Assembly: GCF_900177675.1 (NCBI RefSeq)
Contig: NZ_FXWM01000001.1
Location: forward strand, 2,427,001 to 2,491,000
Length of the DNA: 64,000 bases
Reading direction: 5' to 3'
Origin: Bacillus sp. OV166
GTDB lineage: Bacteria > Bacillota > Bacilli > Bacillales > Cytobacillaceae
Below are positions 7,246-16,131 of the stretch, one piece after another. Within the stretch, counting starts at the first letter, position 1. Each line of letters opens with the position of its first letter. The translations under genes and the position numbers were made by a program. The notes under the pieces are model-generated. The model saw only the letters and a list, made by a program, of their open reading frames with translations, was not told the DNA's origin and did no database searches.

Positions 7246-8613
7246 ATGATGAATTTTATCGATAAATTTATTATGCCTTTCGCAAATAAGCTAGGGAACA
7301 ACAGGCACCTTCTTGCTATTCGTGACGCTTTGGTAGGAATGATCGCGATTACCATGATTGGTTCTTTAGCCGTGTTATTAAACAACCTAGGATCTGTACC
7401 TGGCATTGGTAAATATTATGAAAAATTAATGATATCTATTTTCGGTGAAACGTGGAAAACTTTAGGCTCAGATATCTGGTGGGGTACCCTTGCCTTCATG
7501 ACGATATTTGCGGTGTTTGGAATAGCTTATAAGCTGGCAAGATCTTATGGGGACGATGGTTTCGAAGCAATGCTAGTAGCTGGTGCTTCTTTCTTTGTCC
7601 TGATTCCTCAAGTTGCTAACGTGTCGATAACTCCTGAGGGCGGTGAAGCTGTAACAGGGGGTGCGTGGGGGTTCATTGGCTGGAATTATTTTAATGCAAC
7701 TGCCTTATTCACCGGTATTATTGTAGCCATTGTAGCCACTGAAATTTTTGTTCGTTTAGCTAAAGTCAAGTTTTTGGTGATTAAATTGCCTGATGGAGTT
7801 CCGCCAGCGGTTTCACGTTCATTTGCTAAGCTCCTTCCAGGAATGGCAACCATTTTTACCATTAGTTTATTTGGCCTTGTTTTACGAAAGTTTATTAGCG
7901 ATGGTGCTTATTTAAATGACTGGATCAATAAAGTACTCGTATCACCGCTTACTGGTGCGGTAGATTCTATGTGGTTTGCTATTTTAATCGTATCCTTGGT
8001 ACATGGATTTTGGATTCTTGGTCTTCACGGTCCAAACATACTTGGGGGAATTACAACTCCTTTAATGACCAAGTTAGGGCAAGAAAATGTGAATATGTAT
8101 GCAAAAGGTGTTAAAGATTTAAGTGAATACCATATTCTTTCTGGTTCATTCTTGGATGCATTTGTTTATCTGGGAGGTTCAGGTGCAACTTTAGGTTTAA
8201 TTGTAGCAATGTTTATTGCAGGGAGGAAACGTAATAAACAATTACTCGCATTAGGAACACCTCCTGGGATTTTCCAAATCAATGAACCCATTCTTTTTGG
8301 ATTGCCCATTGTATTAAATCCCATCTGGTTCATTCCGTTTATACTAGGACCAATCATCATGACAATCGTAGCCTATACATCCATTAGTTTAGGTTTGGTT
8401 CATCCAGTAGTTGCTGATATCCCTTGGGTAACACCTGCAATTATAGGAGGATTATTAGCAACTGGCGGGCATGTTTCCGGTGCTATTTTGGCGGCAGTGA
8501 ATTTATGCATTTCAATCGTTATTTATCTGCCTTTTGTCATTGCTCAGGGACGCATTGATGCAAGGAGAGAAATGGGTGAAACATCCAAAACTACTGATAC
8601 CTTAAATATGTAG
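7246..8613 (+). CDS. chbC: PTS lactose/cellobiose/chitobiose-family IIC permease
   Basis: 455 aa membrane permease, about 10 helices. N-terminal DKFIMPFANKLGNNRHLLAI and the central LVHGFWILGLHGPNILGGI and GTPPGIFQINEPILFGLP blocks are hallmarks of the cellobiose/chitobiose IIC family. The last block forms the sugar-binding Glu/His region. It starts five bases after the IIB stop with a GGGAGTAGG site and is clearly cotranscribed. It imports and phosphorylates the disaccharide with the IIB and IIA genes of the same operon. Confidence 0.9.
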   Translation: MMNFIDKFIMPFANKLGNNRHLLAIRDALVGMIAITMIGSLAVLLNNLGSVPGIGKYYEKLMISIFGETWKTLGSDIWWGTLAFMTIFAVFGIAYKLARSYGDDGFEAMLVAGASFFVLIPQVANVSITPEGGEAVTGGAWGFIGWNYFNATALFTGIIVAIVATEIFVRLAKVKFLVIKLPDGVPPAVSRSFAKLLPGMATIFTISLFGLVLRKFISDGAYLNDWINKVLVSPLTGAVDSMWFAILIVSLVHGFWILGLHGPNILGGITTPLMTKLGQENVNMYAKGVKDLSEYHILSGSFLDAFVYLGGSGATLGLIVAMFIAGRKRNKQLLALGTPPGIFQINEPILFGLPIVLNPIWFIPFILGPIIMTIVAYTSISLGLVHPVVADIPWVTPAIIGGLLATGGHVSGAILAAVNLCISIVIYLPFVIAQGRIDARREMGETSKTTDTLNM

Positions 8614-8640
8614 ATAAAATTCAAGCAGAGGTGTTAAAAA

Positions 8641-9954
8641 ATGAAAGACGGTTTAAAAATCGTAACGATAGGCGGGGGCTCGAGCTATACCCCTGAACTT
8701 ATTGAAGGATTTATTAAATATTATAACGAACTGCCTGTGCGTGAATTATGGTTGGTAGATGTTGAAAATGGAAAGGATAAGCTTGAAATTGTCGGTAATC
8801 TTGCCAAAAGAATGGTAGAAAAAGCAGGGGTTCCGATAAAGATCTATTTGACGTTTGATCGAAAAGAAGCTTTAAAGTCTGCTGATTTCGTAACTACTCA
8901 ATTTCGAGTAGGGTTGCTTGATGCACGCAAGAAGGATGAGAGTATTCCGTTAAAGCACGGTGTACTTGGTCAGGAAACAAATGGCCCAGGAGGTTTATTT
9001 AAAGCATTAAGAACTATTCCTGTTATTCTTGATATTTGCCGGGAAATGGAGGAGTTTTGTCCGAAAGCCTGGCTCATAAACTTTACAAATCCTGCCGGGA
9101 TGGTCACAGAGGCAGTCCTTCGTTACAGTAATATTGATAGAGTGGTAGGATTGTGTAATGTGCCGATTGGTATGGAAATGGGCGTTGCAAGACTATTAGA
9201 AGTAGACCATAACAGAGTAAGAATCGATTTTGCTGGATTAAACCACATGGTATACGGATTGGATGTTTTTGTCGATGGGGTATCCGTAAAGGATAAGGTG
9301 ATTTCTTTAATTAATGATCCCGAGAAAAGTATAACGATGAAAAACATTCATGCAATGGGGTGGGAGCCTGAGTTCTTGAGGGCATTAGATATTTTACCAT
9401 GTCCTTATCACAATTACTATTATAAATCTGGAGATATGCTGGAAAAAGAATTGAAAAACTATAAAGAGGGCGGAACACGTGCAGAGGTTGTTAAAAAGCT
9501 GGAAGAAGAGCTATTTGAGTTGTATAAAGACCCTCATTTAGCAATTAAGCCGCCTCAATTAGAGATGAGAGGCGGCGCCTATTATAGTGATGCAGCTGTA
9601 AGACTTATCCACTCAATGTATACGGATAAACGTGACATTCAGGCTGTTAACACAATCAATAACGGGGCTATTGCAGGTCTCCCTTTTGATGCTGCTGTCG
9701 AAATCAGCTGTATCATTACAAAGGACGGACCGAAACCGATTGCCGTGGGTGATTTGCCTATACAAGTTCGTGGGCTTGTTCAGCAAATGAAATCATTTGA
9801 AAGGGTAGCGATTGAAGCGGCAATAAGCGGGGATTATGCAATGGCGTTACTGGCTATGACAATCAACCCACTTGTACCAAGCGATCGCGTGGCAAAAGTC
9901 ATTTTGGACGAAATGCTCGAGGCACATAAAGAATACCTACCCCAGTTTCATTAA
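8641..9954 (+). CDS. chbF: GH4 6-phospho-beta-glucosidase (ChbF/CelF type)
   Basis: 437 aa, NAD+ and divalent-metal dependent glycoside hydrolase family 4. The N-terminus has the Rossmann loop GGGSSYTPELIEGF. Metal ligands appear as Cys172-Asn173 in VVGLCNVPIG and His202 in AGLNHMVYGL; the QETNGPGG loop is also conserved. The enzyme splits the 6-phosphorylated disaccharide in the cytoplasm. In enteric bacteria ChbF acts on chitobiose-6-phosphate after removal of one acetyl by ChbG, and chbG is the last gene here. Cellobiose-6-phosphate would also be an acceptable substrate for the family. Confidence 0.88.
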   Translation: MKDGLKIVTIGGGSSYTPELIEGFIKYYNELPVRELWLVDVENGKDKLEIVGNLAKRMVEKAGVPIKIYLTFDRKEALKSADFVTTQFRVGLLDARKKDESIPLKHGVLGQETNGPGGLFKALRTIPVILDICREMEEFCPKAWLINFTNPAGMVTEAVLRYSNIDRVVGLCNVPIGMEMGVARLLEVDHNRVRIDFAGLNHMVYGLDVFVDGVSVKDKVISLINDPEKSITMKNIHAMGWEPEFLRALDILPCPYHNYYYKSGDMLEKELKNYKEGGTRAEVVKKLEEELFELYKDPHLAIKPPQLEMRGGAYYSDAAVRLIHSMYTDKRDIQAVNTINNGAIAGLPFDAAVEISCIITKDGPKPIAVGDLPIQVRGLVQQMKSFERVAIEAAISGDYAMALLAMTINPLVPSDRVAKVILDEMLEAHKEYLPQFH

Positions 9955-9979
9955 TTATCAAGAAAAAGAGGGAAGTAAA

Positions 9980-10288
9980 ATGGAAAATTTAGAGGCAGTA
10001 ATCTTTCAAATTATACTCCATGGCGGCAACGGCAGGAGCGCTGCGATGGAAGCGATGCAGGCAGCAAAGAAAGGGGATTTTGAAGGAGCAAGACAAAAAT
10101 TGATGGAAGCAGACAATGCCATGAATGAGGCACATCATATCCAGACATCGCTCATTCAAGGAGAGATAAGAGGAGAAAAAACGGAAATCTCACTTTTAAT
10201 GGTTCATGCACAAGATCATTTAATGAATGCGATGACAGTAAAGGATTTGGCTGTAGAAATGGTTGAACTGTACCAAAGAATCAAATGA
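9980..10288 (+). CDS. chbA: PTS lactose/cellobiose/chitobiose-family IIA component
   Basis: 102 aa trimeric helical phosphocarrier. The active-site His is in SLLMVHAQDHLMNAMT (His76), with the following Asp as the usual metal ligand. ATG 9980 follows GAGGGAAG; upstream in-frame codons overlap the GH4 gene and lack a binding site. It receives phosphate from HPr and hands it to IIB. Confidence 0.92.
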   Translation: MENLEAVIFQIILHGGNGRSAAMEAMQAAKKGDFEGARQKLMEADNAMNEAHHIQTSLIQGEIRGEKTEISLLMVHAQDHLMNAMTVKDLAVEMVELYQRIK

Positions 10289-10386
10289 TAGGACCTAAAA
10301 TGTAAAACCTTCTCTAAATTGCCCATCATTCATGGATAATTAGGATATCTCTATGTTTAGTCCAAAACCTTAAGGATGAATAAATC

Positions 10387-11091
10387 ATGATAAAATTAAT
10401 CGTTAACGCGGACGACTTCGGGTTTAGTCGAGGCGTAAATCATGGAATAATCGACAGCTATTTATATGGAATTGTAAAATCAACTACAATGATGATGAAT
10501 ATGGCAGGGACAGAGCATGCCATTCAATTGGCTAAAAAAAATCCAGGATTGCAGGTAGGAATTCACCTTGTGCTAACATGTGGCAAACCATTAGTAGACA
10601 AGGCGCCCTCATTGGTTGATGTTAATGGACTTTTTAAACCCTTGTCCTCTTTCAATCCTAAAGATATTTCTTTAGATGAACTGGAAGCTGAGTGGACCGC
10701 TCAAATCGACCGATTTATCGATTCGGGACTTAAACCAACCCATCTCGATAGCCATCACCATGTTCATACCTTGAAAGAAGTGTATCCTGTGGTTAAGAAA
10801 TTATCAGTTAAATTCGGGCTGCCAGTAAGGAAAAATGGATACATCTCCATTTCTGGTGTGGACTCTTTCTCTGACGTATCATTGTTTGATTTCTATGGTG
10901 AAGGTGTTACACCGGACTATTTTTCAAAGTTGAAAGATCGTATTAAAGATGGCATAACAGTTGAAGTTATGTGTCACCCTGCATACTTAGATAATAACCT
11001 ATTAAACGGGTCTTCTTATACTTATCAGAGATTAACAGAGCTAGAAATTCTAACATCAGTTAAACTACCTAAAAACATCATTTTGGTGTAA
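10387..11091 (+). CDS. chbG: ChbG/YdjC-family carbohydrate deacetylase
   Basis: 234 aa. It begins IKLIVNADDFGFSRGVNHGI, with the NADDFG metal motif, and has LDSHHHVHT as the second metal-binding block (residues ~118-127). ChbG removes an N-acetyl group from chitooligosaccharides or their 6-phosphates, which in E. coli is required both for induction and for hydrolysis by ChbF. It is 98 nt downstream of chbA with AAGGATG as ribosome binding site and no terminator between, so it is probably the last gene of the operon. Its presence is the main reason for calling the system chitobiose rather than cellobiose. Confidence 0.85.
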   Translation: MIKLIVNADDFGFSRGVNHGIIDSYLYGIVKSTTMMMNMAGTEHAIQLAKKNPGLQVGIHLVLTCGKPLVDKAPSLVDVNGLFKPLSSFNPKDISLDELEAEWTAQIDRFIDSGLKPTHLDSHHHVHTLKEVYPVVKKLSVKFGLPVRKNGYISISGVDSFSDVSLFDFYGEGVTPDYFSKLKDRIKDGITVEVMCHPAYLDNNLLNGSSYTYQRLTELEILTSVKLPKNIILV

Positions 11092-11144
11092 CTTGTTCGA
11101 CGGGTTTACTTAGAAAGAGCTTAATTTAAAAATTTACATTAACA

Positions 11145-11173
11145 TTGACAGAATGCTAAATTAGTAGTATTTT
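11145..11173 (+). promoter_or_regulatory. sigma-A promoter of the T-box leader
   Basis: TTGACA (11145-11150), 17-nt spacer, TATTTT (11168-11173). Confidence 0.6.
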
Positions 11174-11198
11174 GTTAATATTACTTTAATACTTAAAA

Positions 11199-11222
11199 GC
11201 GTTTAAGCGTTTAAGTGTTTAA
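11199..11222. repeat. three tandem 8-bp repeats
   Basis: GCGTTTAA, GCGTTTAA and GTGTTTAA lie back to back between the T-box promoter and stem I. They would be transcribed in the leader. Role unknown. Confidence 0.7.
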
Positions 11223-11251
11223 TCCTTTTGGTGTAAAAGAAAATAGATTCA

Positions 11252-11458
11252 AAGCTCAGCATTCTTAGTAGTACCTACTACACAGCAAATAGAGACTGGA
11301 TGGATGGTGCAAATCCAGGTGTACAAGAGTATGAATTACAGATGCAGTTTCATGAGCTTATTTATTGAGTGGATGGGCAATTCTAGCCTATCAAATAGGG
11401 TGGTATCGCGGAGAGTCTCTTCGTCCCTTGTTATGGGATGAGTAGACTCTTTTTTATT
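11252..11458 (+). promoter_or_regulatory. T-box leader with terminator
   Basis: The conserved T-box AGGGTGGTATCGCG is at 11397-11410. Stem I is closed by AAGCTCA (11252-11258) and TGAGCTT (11353-11359), with GCAT/ATGC above it and a distal CTGG/CCAG arm enclosing ATGGTGCAAAT. The terminator pairs AGAGTCT (11412-11418) with AGACTCT (11444-11450) and ends in Ts; the CGTCCCTT before its loop can pair with the T-box in the antiterminator. On the 3' side of the specifier loop (GAATTACAG, 11334-11342), TAC (11337-11339, Tyr) followed by a purine is the best-placed codon; TTA (Leu) is an alternative. Class is certain, specifier is not. Confidence 0.88.
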
Positions 11459-11623
11459 TTTATTTAAGGGAGATAAGCACATGTGAGAACTTACAGCAGC
11501 AAGAAATATTATCAAATGATTATCAGCAATACCTTGTTTTAATACAAAGAGGACTAATGAATTAATGACATGGGGAAGAATATAATTGGTTACTTTTGAT
11601 AAAGTGAATTTTCGGAAAATAGG

Positions 11624-11653
11624 TTGACACCTCCGGACAATACGTGTTATAAA
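11624..11653 (+). promoter_or_regulatory. strong sigma-A promoter of the aldolase gene
   Basis: TTGACA (11624-11629) with TTATAA/TATAAA at 11647-11653, spacer 17-18 nt. It lies after the T-box terminator, so the aldolase gene can be expressed without T-box read-through. The 170 bases before it (11459-11623) hold no convincing gene. Confidence 0.65.
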
Positions 11654-11738
11654 CACAATAAGAAAATTTTAGTAATTAAAAGCATAAAAGTATGAAATAA
11701 TATTAGAAATGTGGAATAAACAGGGGGAAATGACGATC

Positions 11739-12698
11739 ATGGAAACTCGTAGCAAAATTTTAGACTGTACCATTCGTGATGGAGGATTAGTTAACAATTG
11801 GGATTTCAGTGTCGAATTTGTTCAAGACTTGTATAACGGCCTAAGTGAAGCGGGTGTTGAATACATGGAGATTGGCTATAAAAATTCTCCAAAGCTTCTT
11901 AAAGCGACAGAGCCCAATCCATGGCGATTTCTTGATGATAACTTCCTGAAAGAAATTATCCCTGTCAAAAAGTTCACGAAGCTATCGGCTTTAGTCGATA
12001 TTGGGCGTGTAGATCCCAATGATATTCTACCTCGTGAACAAAGTGTTTTAGATATGATTCGAGTAGCGTGCTATATCCGTGAAGTAGATAAAGGCTTAGA
12101 ACTTGTCCAAATGTTCCATGATTTGGGATATGAGACGTCACTGAACATTATGGCATTATCAAGTGTTCCTGAACAACAGCTGATCAAAGCTTTTGAATTG
12201 GTGAAGGAAAGCCCTGTAGATGTGGTCTATATCGTTGATTCCTTTGGAAGCTTAGACCCTGTAGATATTGAGCACCAAGTGAAAAAGTTCAAAGCGTTGA
12301 TCCCTAACAAACAGCTTGGAATTCACACACATAACAATATGCAGTTAGCTTTTGCCAATACGTTAACTGCGATGCGAAATGGGGTTACATATCTCGATTC
12401 GTCTGTATATGGCATGGGTCGGGCAGCAGGTAACTGTAACACAGAACTTCTTGTTAGCTACATCCAAAAATCAAGCTATGAGATTAAGCCAGTTCTTGGA
12501 GTCATCGAGAAGCACATGCTCGAAATGCGTGAAAAGTGGGAGTGGGGCTTTATCATTCCTTATATGATTTCAGGTGTTCTTAATGAACATCCACGAGTTG
12601 CCATGGCATACCGTGATAGTGCTGAACGTGATCAATTCGTAGATTTTTATGACAAGGTAACATCACCTGAAAGTACAGTGGCTACTACTTTAAAATAG
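11739..12698 (+). CDS. DRE-TIM metallolyase (HMGL-like aldolase domain)
   Basis: 319 aa TIM barrel. The N-terminal ILDCTIRDGGLVNNWDF carries the DRE-TIM D-x-T-x-R-D-G-G signature, and GIHTHNNMQLAFAN near residue 200 carries the metal-binding HxHN. Relatives include 4-hydroxy-2-oxovalerate aldolase, HMG-CoA lyase and isopropylmalate/homocitrate synthases. The protein is a stand-alone catalytic domain without the C-terminal extension of the synthases, so an aldolase or lyase is more likely. Start at ATG 11739, about 10 nt after AGGGGGA; earlier ATGs sit on or before that site. It could supply the missing aldolase of the kynurenine block, but nothing in the sequence shows this. Confidence 0.7.
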   Translation: METRSKILDCTIRDGGLVNNWDFSVEFVQDLYNGLSEAGVEYMEIGYKNSPKLLKATEPNPWRFLDDNFLKEIIPVKKFTKLSALVDIGRVDPNDILPREQSVLDMIRVACYIREVDKGLELVQMFHDLGYETSLNIMALSSVPEQQLIKAFELVKESPVDVVYIVDSFGSLDPVDIEHQVKKFKALIPNKQLGIHTHNNMQLAFANTLTAMRNGVTYLDSSVYGMGRAAGNCNTELLVSYIQKSSYEIKPVLGVIEKHMLEMREKWEWGFIIPYMISGVLNEHPRVAMAYRDSAERDQFVDFYDKVTSPESTVATTLK

Positions 12699-12752
12699 GT
12701 TAGATTGCTTAAAGAACCTCTATTAAGGTACTGCAAAACACTTACATTTATT

Positions 12753-12780
12753 AAAAAAACGCCTTTCGGGGCGTTTTTTT
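12753..12780 (+). terminator. Rho-independent terminator
   Basis: AAAAACGCC, loop TTTC, GGGGCGTTTTTTT: a compact stem with A/T tails after the aldolase gene. Confidence 0.9.
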
Positions 12781-12867
12781 GTTAAATAAAGATCGATAAG
12801 CCGGTTCATCTTTTCTACTATACAAATAGTATGTAATTTCCTATAAAGGATTATATTACAATGGAAA

Positions 12868-12897
12868 ACAAAAAAGAAGCCCGTATAGGGGGCTTCA
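12868..12897 (-). terminator. Rho-independent terminator of the minus-strand operon
   Basis: Read on the minus strand: GAAGCCCCC, loop TATAC, GGGCTTC, then a T run. It lies 78 nt beyond the alcohol-dehydrogenase stop codon. Confidence 0.85.
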
Positions 12898-12974
12898 ATT
12901 TGCCAATTTCCAGAGAGATGTCTTTTGAGGTATTAGCCTTCAGCTCTAAATAGAACTCGCCATAATCAATTTAT

Positions 12975-14060
12975 TTAAGGAGTTACTGTCACCAATAGCG
13001 GGGAAGGCTCTCCTTCACCTCCTGCTGTCTTTAATGCCAGGTCGACCTGATCCAATCTGTAGTTATGGGAATTCAGTTTACTAAGCGGGAACTGTCTGGA
13101 AGCAATGAACTCTGTCGCCATTTTTACAGATTGGTAACTATGTCCGCGAACACCCTTAACGGTTAATGTATTCTTGATGATTAAATCACTATTGAATTCC
13201 GGAATCGTTTCGTATTTATAGGCCCCAAGTAGAACAGTTCCCCCTTTTTTGGCAATTTCGAGCGAGGAGGTCACTGGAGCAGTTCCTCCTGATGTAACAT
13301 CCAATACGATATCAACCATTCTACCACCTGTGATATCATTTACGCGGGAAAGCAGATCTTCATTACTAATATTGATGGTATAATCCATTCCCAGTTCTCT
13401 GGCCAACTCTAAGCGGCGAATACTGGAGCTGCGCCCAATCATGATCACCTCTGCCCCAGCTGCTTTTGCGGCCAAACCACATGCTAAACCTTGCTGTCCG
13501 GGCCCATGGATAGCTACAACCTTGCCTGGTTTTACACCACCCTCTATACTCATCCATTCAAAACCGTTAGCTAAAGGAAGGGTCAAGGCTGCTTCAACTG
13601 CTGGAACATGCTGGGCCATTTTATGAAGGACTGTGTTTGGGTGAAGAAACATATATTGACTAAATCCTCCCCACAAGGAAGGCTTCAGGGAAATTGGGAT
13701 GGTGCCATAGCGGATTCCGCCCGACCGGGGATCAGTAAAAATACACGAGCGATAGACTCCTGTCCGGCATGCCTCGCATTGCCCGCATGGAATATATTCT
13801 TCCATTGCAACCCTGTCGCCTTCGATAAATCCCCATTTTTTAGAGGCTACATCGCCGATTTTTTCAATATAACCGACAACATGGTGGCCTAAAATACGAG
13901 GTTCCTGGTTTTTACTGTAATAAGAGACATCTGTTCCGCAGACACCGACAATTTCTACTCGGAGTATCGCTTCTTCTGGTGACAGCTGAGGCATTTCAAA
14001 TTCCTGAAGCTCTGTCTGTTTTTCACCTACAGCTACAGCTGCTATTACTTTCCGCGCCAT
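12975..14060 (-). CDS. zinc-dependent medium-chain alcohol dehydrogenase
   Basis: 361 aa MDR enzyme. Catalytic zinc ligands fit Cys41 (GVCGTD) and His59; the structural zinc is bound by Cys92, Cys95, Cys98 and Cys106 (PCGQCEACRTGVYRSC). NAD(P) binding is in VAIHGPGQQGLACGLAAKAAG. The usual GHE after the first ligand reads GHH here, so one second-shell Glu is replaced by His. ATG 14060 follows AGGAGGCAATGAA. It is 24 nt downstream of the dihydroxyphthalate-decarboxylase-like gene and cotranscribed with it. In the IclR cluster it probably oxidises an alcohol or cis-diol intermediate; the substrate is unknown. Confidence 0.85.
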   Translation of the reverse strand: MARKVIAAVAVGEKQTELQEFEMPQLSPEEAILRVEIVGVCGTDVSYYSKNQEPRILGHHVVGYIEKIGDVASKKWGFIEGDRVAMEEYIPCGQCEACRTGVYRSCIFTDPRSGGIRYGTIPISLKPSLWGGFSQYMFLHPNTVLHKMAQHVPAVEAALTLPLANGFEWMSIEGGVKPGKVVAIHGPGQQGLACGLAAKAAGAEVIMIGRSSSIRRLELARELGMDYTINISNEDLLSRVNDITGGRMVDIVLDVTSGGTAPVTSSLEIAKKGGTVLLGAYKYETIPEFNSDLIIKNTLTVKGVRGHSYQSVKMATEFIASRQFPLSKLNSHNYRLDQVDLALKTAGGEGEPSPLLVTVTP

Positions 14061-14084
14061 TTCATTGCCTCCTTTATGAGTCTG

Positions 14085-15077
14085 CTAGAGCGTATATTTT
14101 TCTAATGTGGCCTTCGAAAACAGATCTTCTATATTTAATTTATTTTTTATGAGGCCTTGTTCATAAGAATATGTGACAGCTGCCTCTAAAGTTTTACGGT
14201 TTTTCTCTAATCCGTATGGCCAAAAATCTTCTCCCATCAATTCGGTAGTGTTCTCCCATTCCGAAGTGAACCAAGGTAGCGTAACTTTCAATGCTGCAGT
14301 TTGCTTGAAGCCTTCATATACCTTTTGTTTTGCTTCTTCTAATGCCTTGTATAAATTTGTTGCTACCCATGGGTGCTCTTTTAAGACCTCATCCTTGACT
14401 ACAACTACATGCATAATAGGAAAGATTCCTGTGCGTTGGTAATAATCCTTTTCGACTGTCACATAATCAGAGAACAGACGTTGCACGTTTGGAGACCCTT
14501 TAAGGAAGCAAGATGGGGCTCGTGGGGCGATAAGTGCATCAATTTCCCCTGAATCAAGCATTTCATTCAATGTTTGCTCCTCATTAATTGGGATAATGTT
14601 GATTTCAGGGGGCAGCACAAGTTTAATTTTTTCAATTCGACCGGAAGTTTCCTGTCCGCCTGTATACCAAATAATGTCCTCAGGGTGAACATTATAATCA
14701 TGCTGCAGTATTCCCCGGATCCAAAGACATGCCGTCAACTGATATTCTGGAATCCCCACTCGTTTCCCACGTAGGTCCGCAGGTTCTTTAATTCCAGAAT
14801 TTTTATTGATATAAATTCCGGAATGCCGAAAGCAGCGGGACATAAATACGGGAATGGCTGTAAAATTGGGAAGTCCGCGATCTTTCGCAATTAAATAAGA
14901 AGAAAGCGATAATTCCGATACATCGAATTCCTGATGACGCATCATTCTCCAGAAAGTTTCTTCAACTGGCATATTCAGCCAATTTAAGCTAATGCCATCT
15001 GCTTGGACAGTTCCGTTTGTCAGTGCGTGAATCCGATCATAATCCCAGCAAGCAAAGCTTAAGTTTAGTTTTGACAT
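14085..15077 (-). CDS. 4,5-dihydroxyphthalate decarboxylase-like / periplasmic-binding-fold protein
   Basis: 330 aa with no signal peptide or lipobox, so it is cytoplasmic. The start LNLSFACWDYDRIHAL and ELSLSSYLIAKDRGLPNFTAIPVFMSRCFRHSG are typical of the family that includes 4,5-dihydroxyphthalate decarboxylase (Pht5), which has a type 2 periplasmic-binding-protein fold. Next come LRGKRVGIPEYQLTA and IDALIAPRAPSCF. It is the first gene of a two-gene minus-strand operon divergent from the IclR gene. With a phthalate-dioxygenase-like Rieske protein nearby, a decarboxylase acting on a ring-hydroxylated acid is plausible, but many members are only annotated by similarity. Confidence 0.7.
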   Translation of the reverse strand: MSKLNLSFACWDYDRIHALTNGTVQADGISLNWLNMPVEETFWRMMRHQEFDVSELSLSSYLIAKDRGLPNFTAIPVFMSRCFRHSGIYINKNSGIKEPADLRGKRVGIPEYQLTACLWIRGILQHDYNVHPEDIIWYTGGQETSGRIEKIKLVLPPEINIIPINEEQTLNEMLDSGEIDALIAPRAPSCFLKGSPNVQRLFSDYVTVEKDYYQRTGIFPIMHVVVVKDEVLKEHPWVATNLYKALEEAKQKVYEGFKQTAALKVTLPWFTSEWENTTELMGEDFWPYGLEKNRKTLEAAVTYSYEQGLIKNKLNIEDLFSKATLEKYTL

Positions 15078-15171
15078 TACAAACTCACTCCTTCTCTTAA
15101 TCTCTTATTAGCAAATTAGTTAGAATCTTCAAATACATTATCTCTTGTTAATGGAGTAGATGAAACCAACA

Positions 15172-15188
15172 GTTCCTCTATACGGAAC
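15172..15188. promoter_or_regulatory. predicted IclR-regulator operator, site 1
   Basis: GTTCC-TCTATAC-GGAAC. Its reverse complement differs at only two positions from site 3 (19233-19249) and matches site 2 (16233-16249) at most positions. It sits in the divergent region between the decarboxylase-like gene and the IclR gene. Confidence 0.7.
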
Positions 15189-15318
15189 GCTATTTCAAAT
15201 ATTTTAATATGGTTTCTTTGTATTAGAGGGTTTCTATTATTTTGTTTCTGTTGAAAATCTTATATGTTTTTGCTAAATTAGTAATAATTATACTATTCTA
15301 AAAAAGCAGGGGGCCCTT

Positions 15319-16092
15319 ATGGGAGAGAAAGCAGAAGTATTGTCTTCAGTTCATAATGCCATTCGTATTTTACAAACATTCTCGACTTCAGAGAGGGAAT
15401 TAGGAATCAGTGAAATGAGTGTCCGCTTAGGATTGGCTAAGAGTACTGTTTTTCGACTTATGAAAACATTAAATGAAGCTAATTTAGTAGAGAAAAACCT
15501 TGAAACCCAGAAATATCAACTGGGCATCGCTGCTTTTGAACTAGGGTTCATTGTCTATCATTCTATGGAACTTCGCCGTGTTTCGGCTCCTATCCTTGAG
15601 AAGATGGCTAAATCCATACGCCGTGTCGTAAGGCTTGGCGTATATGATAAAGGGGGAATTGTCTATCTTTCTAAACAGTATCCCGACGAAGATTATGGAA
15701 CTATTTCCAAGATTGGTGACCGAGTTCCGGTTCATTGCACTGCTATTGGTAAAATGCTCTTAGCTCATCAAAGTGAAAAAGAAATAGAACGGGTAGTTAC
15801 GGATCCATTAACCAAATATACAAATAAAACCATAGTATCTCCTCATGAGTTAAAAAAGGAAATCCTCGAAATCAGGAAAAAGGGGTATGCGGTTACAATG
15901 GAAGAAGTGAGGGAAGGAATCTCTTCTGTTGCAGTACCTGTATACAATGATATGGGGAAAGTAGTAGGTGCTATTAGTGTAACGGGAGTTAAATCCCATT
16001 TTTATGCTAGCCAAATTGATCAGTATGTGCGCGAGTTGCGAACTTGCAGTCGCCAAATTACTGACCGTATGGGGATGGATTATTTTGTCTAG
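15319..16092 (+). CDS. IclR-family transcriptional regulator
   Basis: 257 aa. The N-terminal winged helix is at residues ~8-65 (NAIRILQTFSTSERELGISEM, then LAKSTVFRLMKTL). The C-terminal effector domain includes GDRVPVHCTAIGKMLLA and GYAVTMEEVREGISSVAVPV, classic for the family. Start ATG 15319 after AGGGGGCC. It is divergent from the decarboxylase/ADH operon and upstream of the ABC importer and oxygenase. Three near-identical palindromes in the cluster are its probable operators. Those at sites 2 and 3 lie upstream of the -35 regions, so activation is more likely than repression. Confidence 0.9.
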   Translation: MGEKAEVLSSVHNAIRILQTFSTSERELGISEMSVRLGLAKSTVFRLMKTLNEANLVEKNLETQKYQLGIAAFELGFIVYHSMELRRVSAPILEKMAKSIRRVVRLGVYDKGGIVYLSKQYPDEDYGTISKIGDRVPVHCTAIGKMLLAHQSEKEIERVVTDPLTKYTNKTIVSPHELKKEILEIRKKGYAVTMEEVREGISSVAVPVYNDMGKVVGAISVTGVKSHFYASQIDQYVRELRTCSRQITDRMGMDYFV

Positions 16093-16131
16093 CATGAGAT
16101 CACCAAAAAATAATTGAATAATTCATTTGTA

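Noticed and set aside
11199..11222. Three tandem 8-bp units as a CRISPR or iteron array
   Set aside because: Too short and without spacers; no cas or replication gene nearby.
11477..11540. Short GTG frame after the T-box terminator
   Set aside because: Only 20 codons, no homology; treated as a possible relic of the gene once controlled by the T-box.
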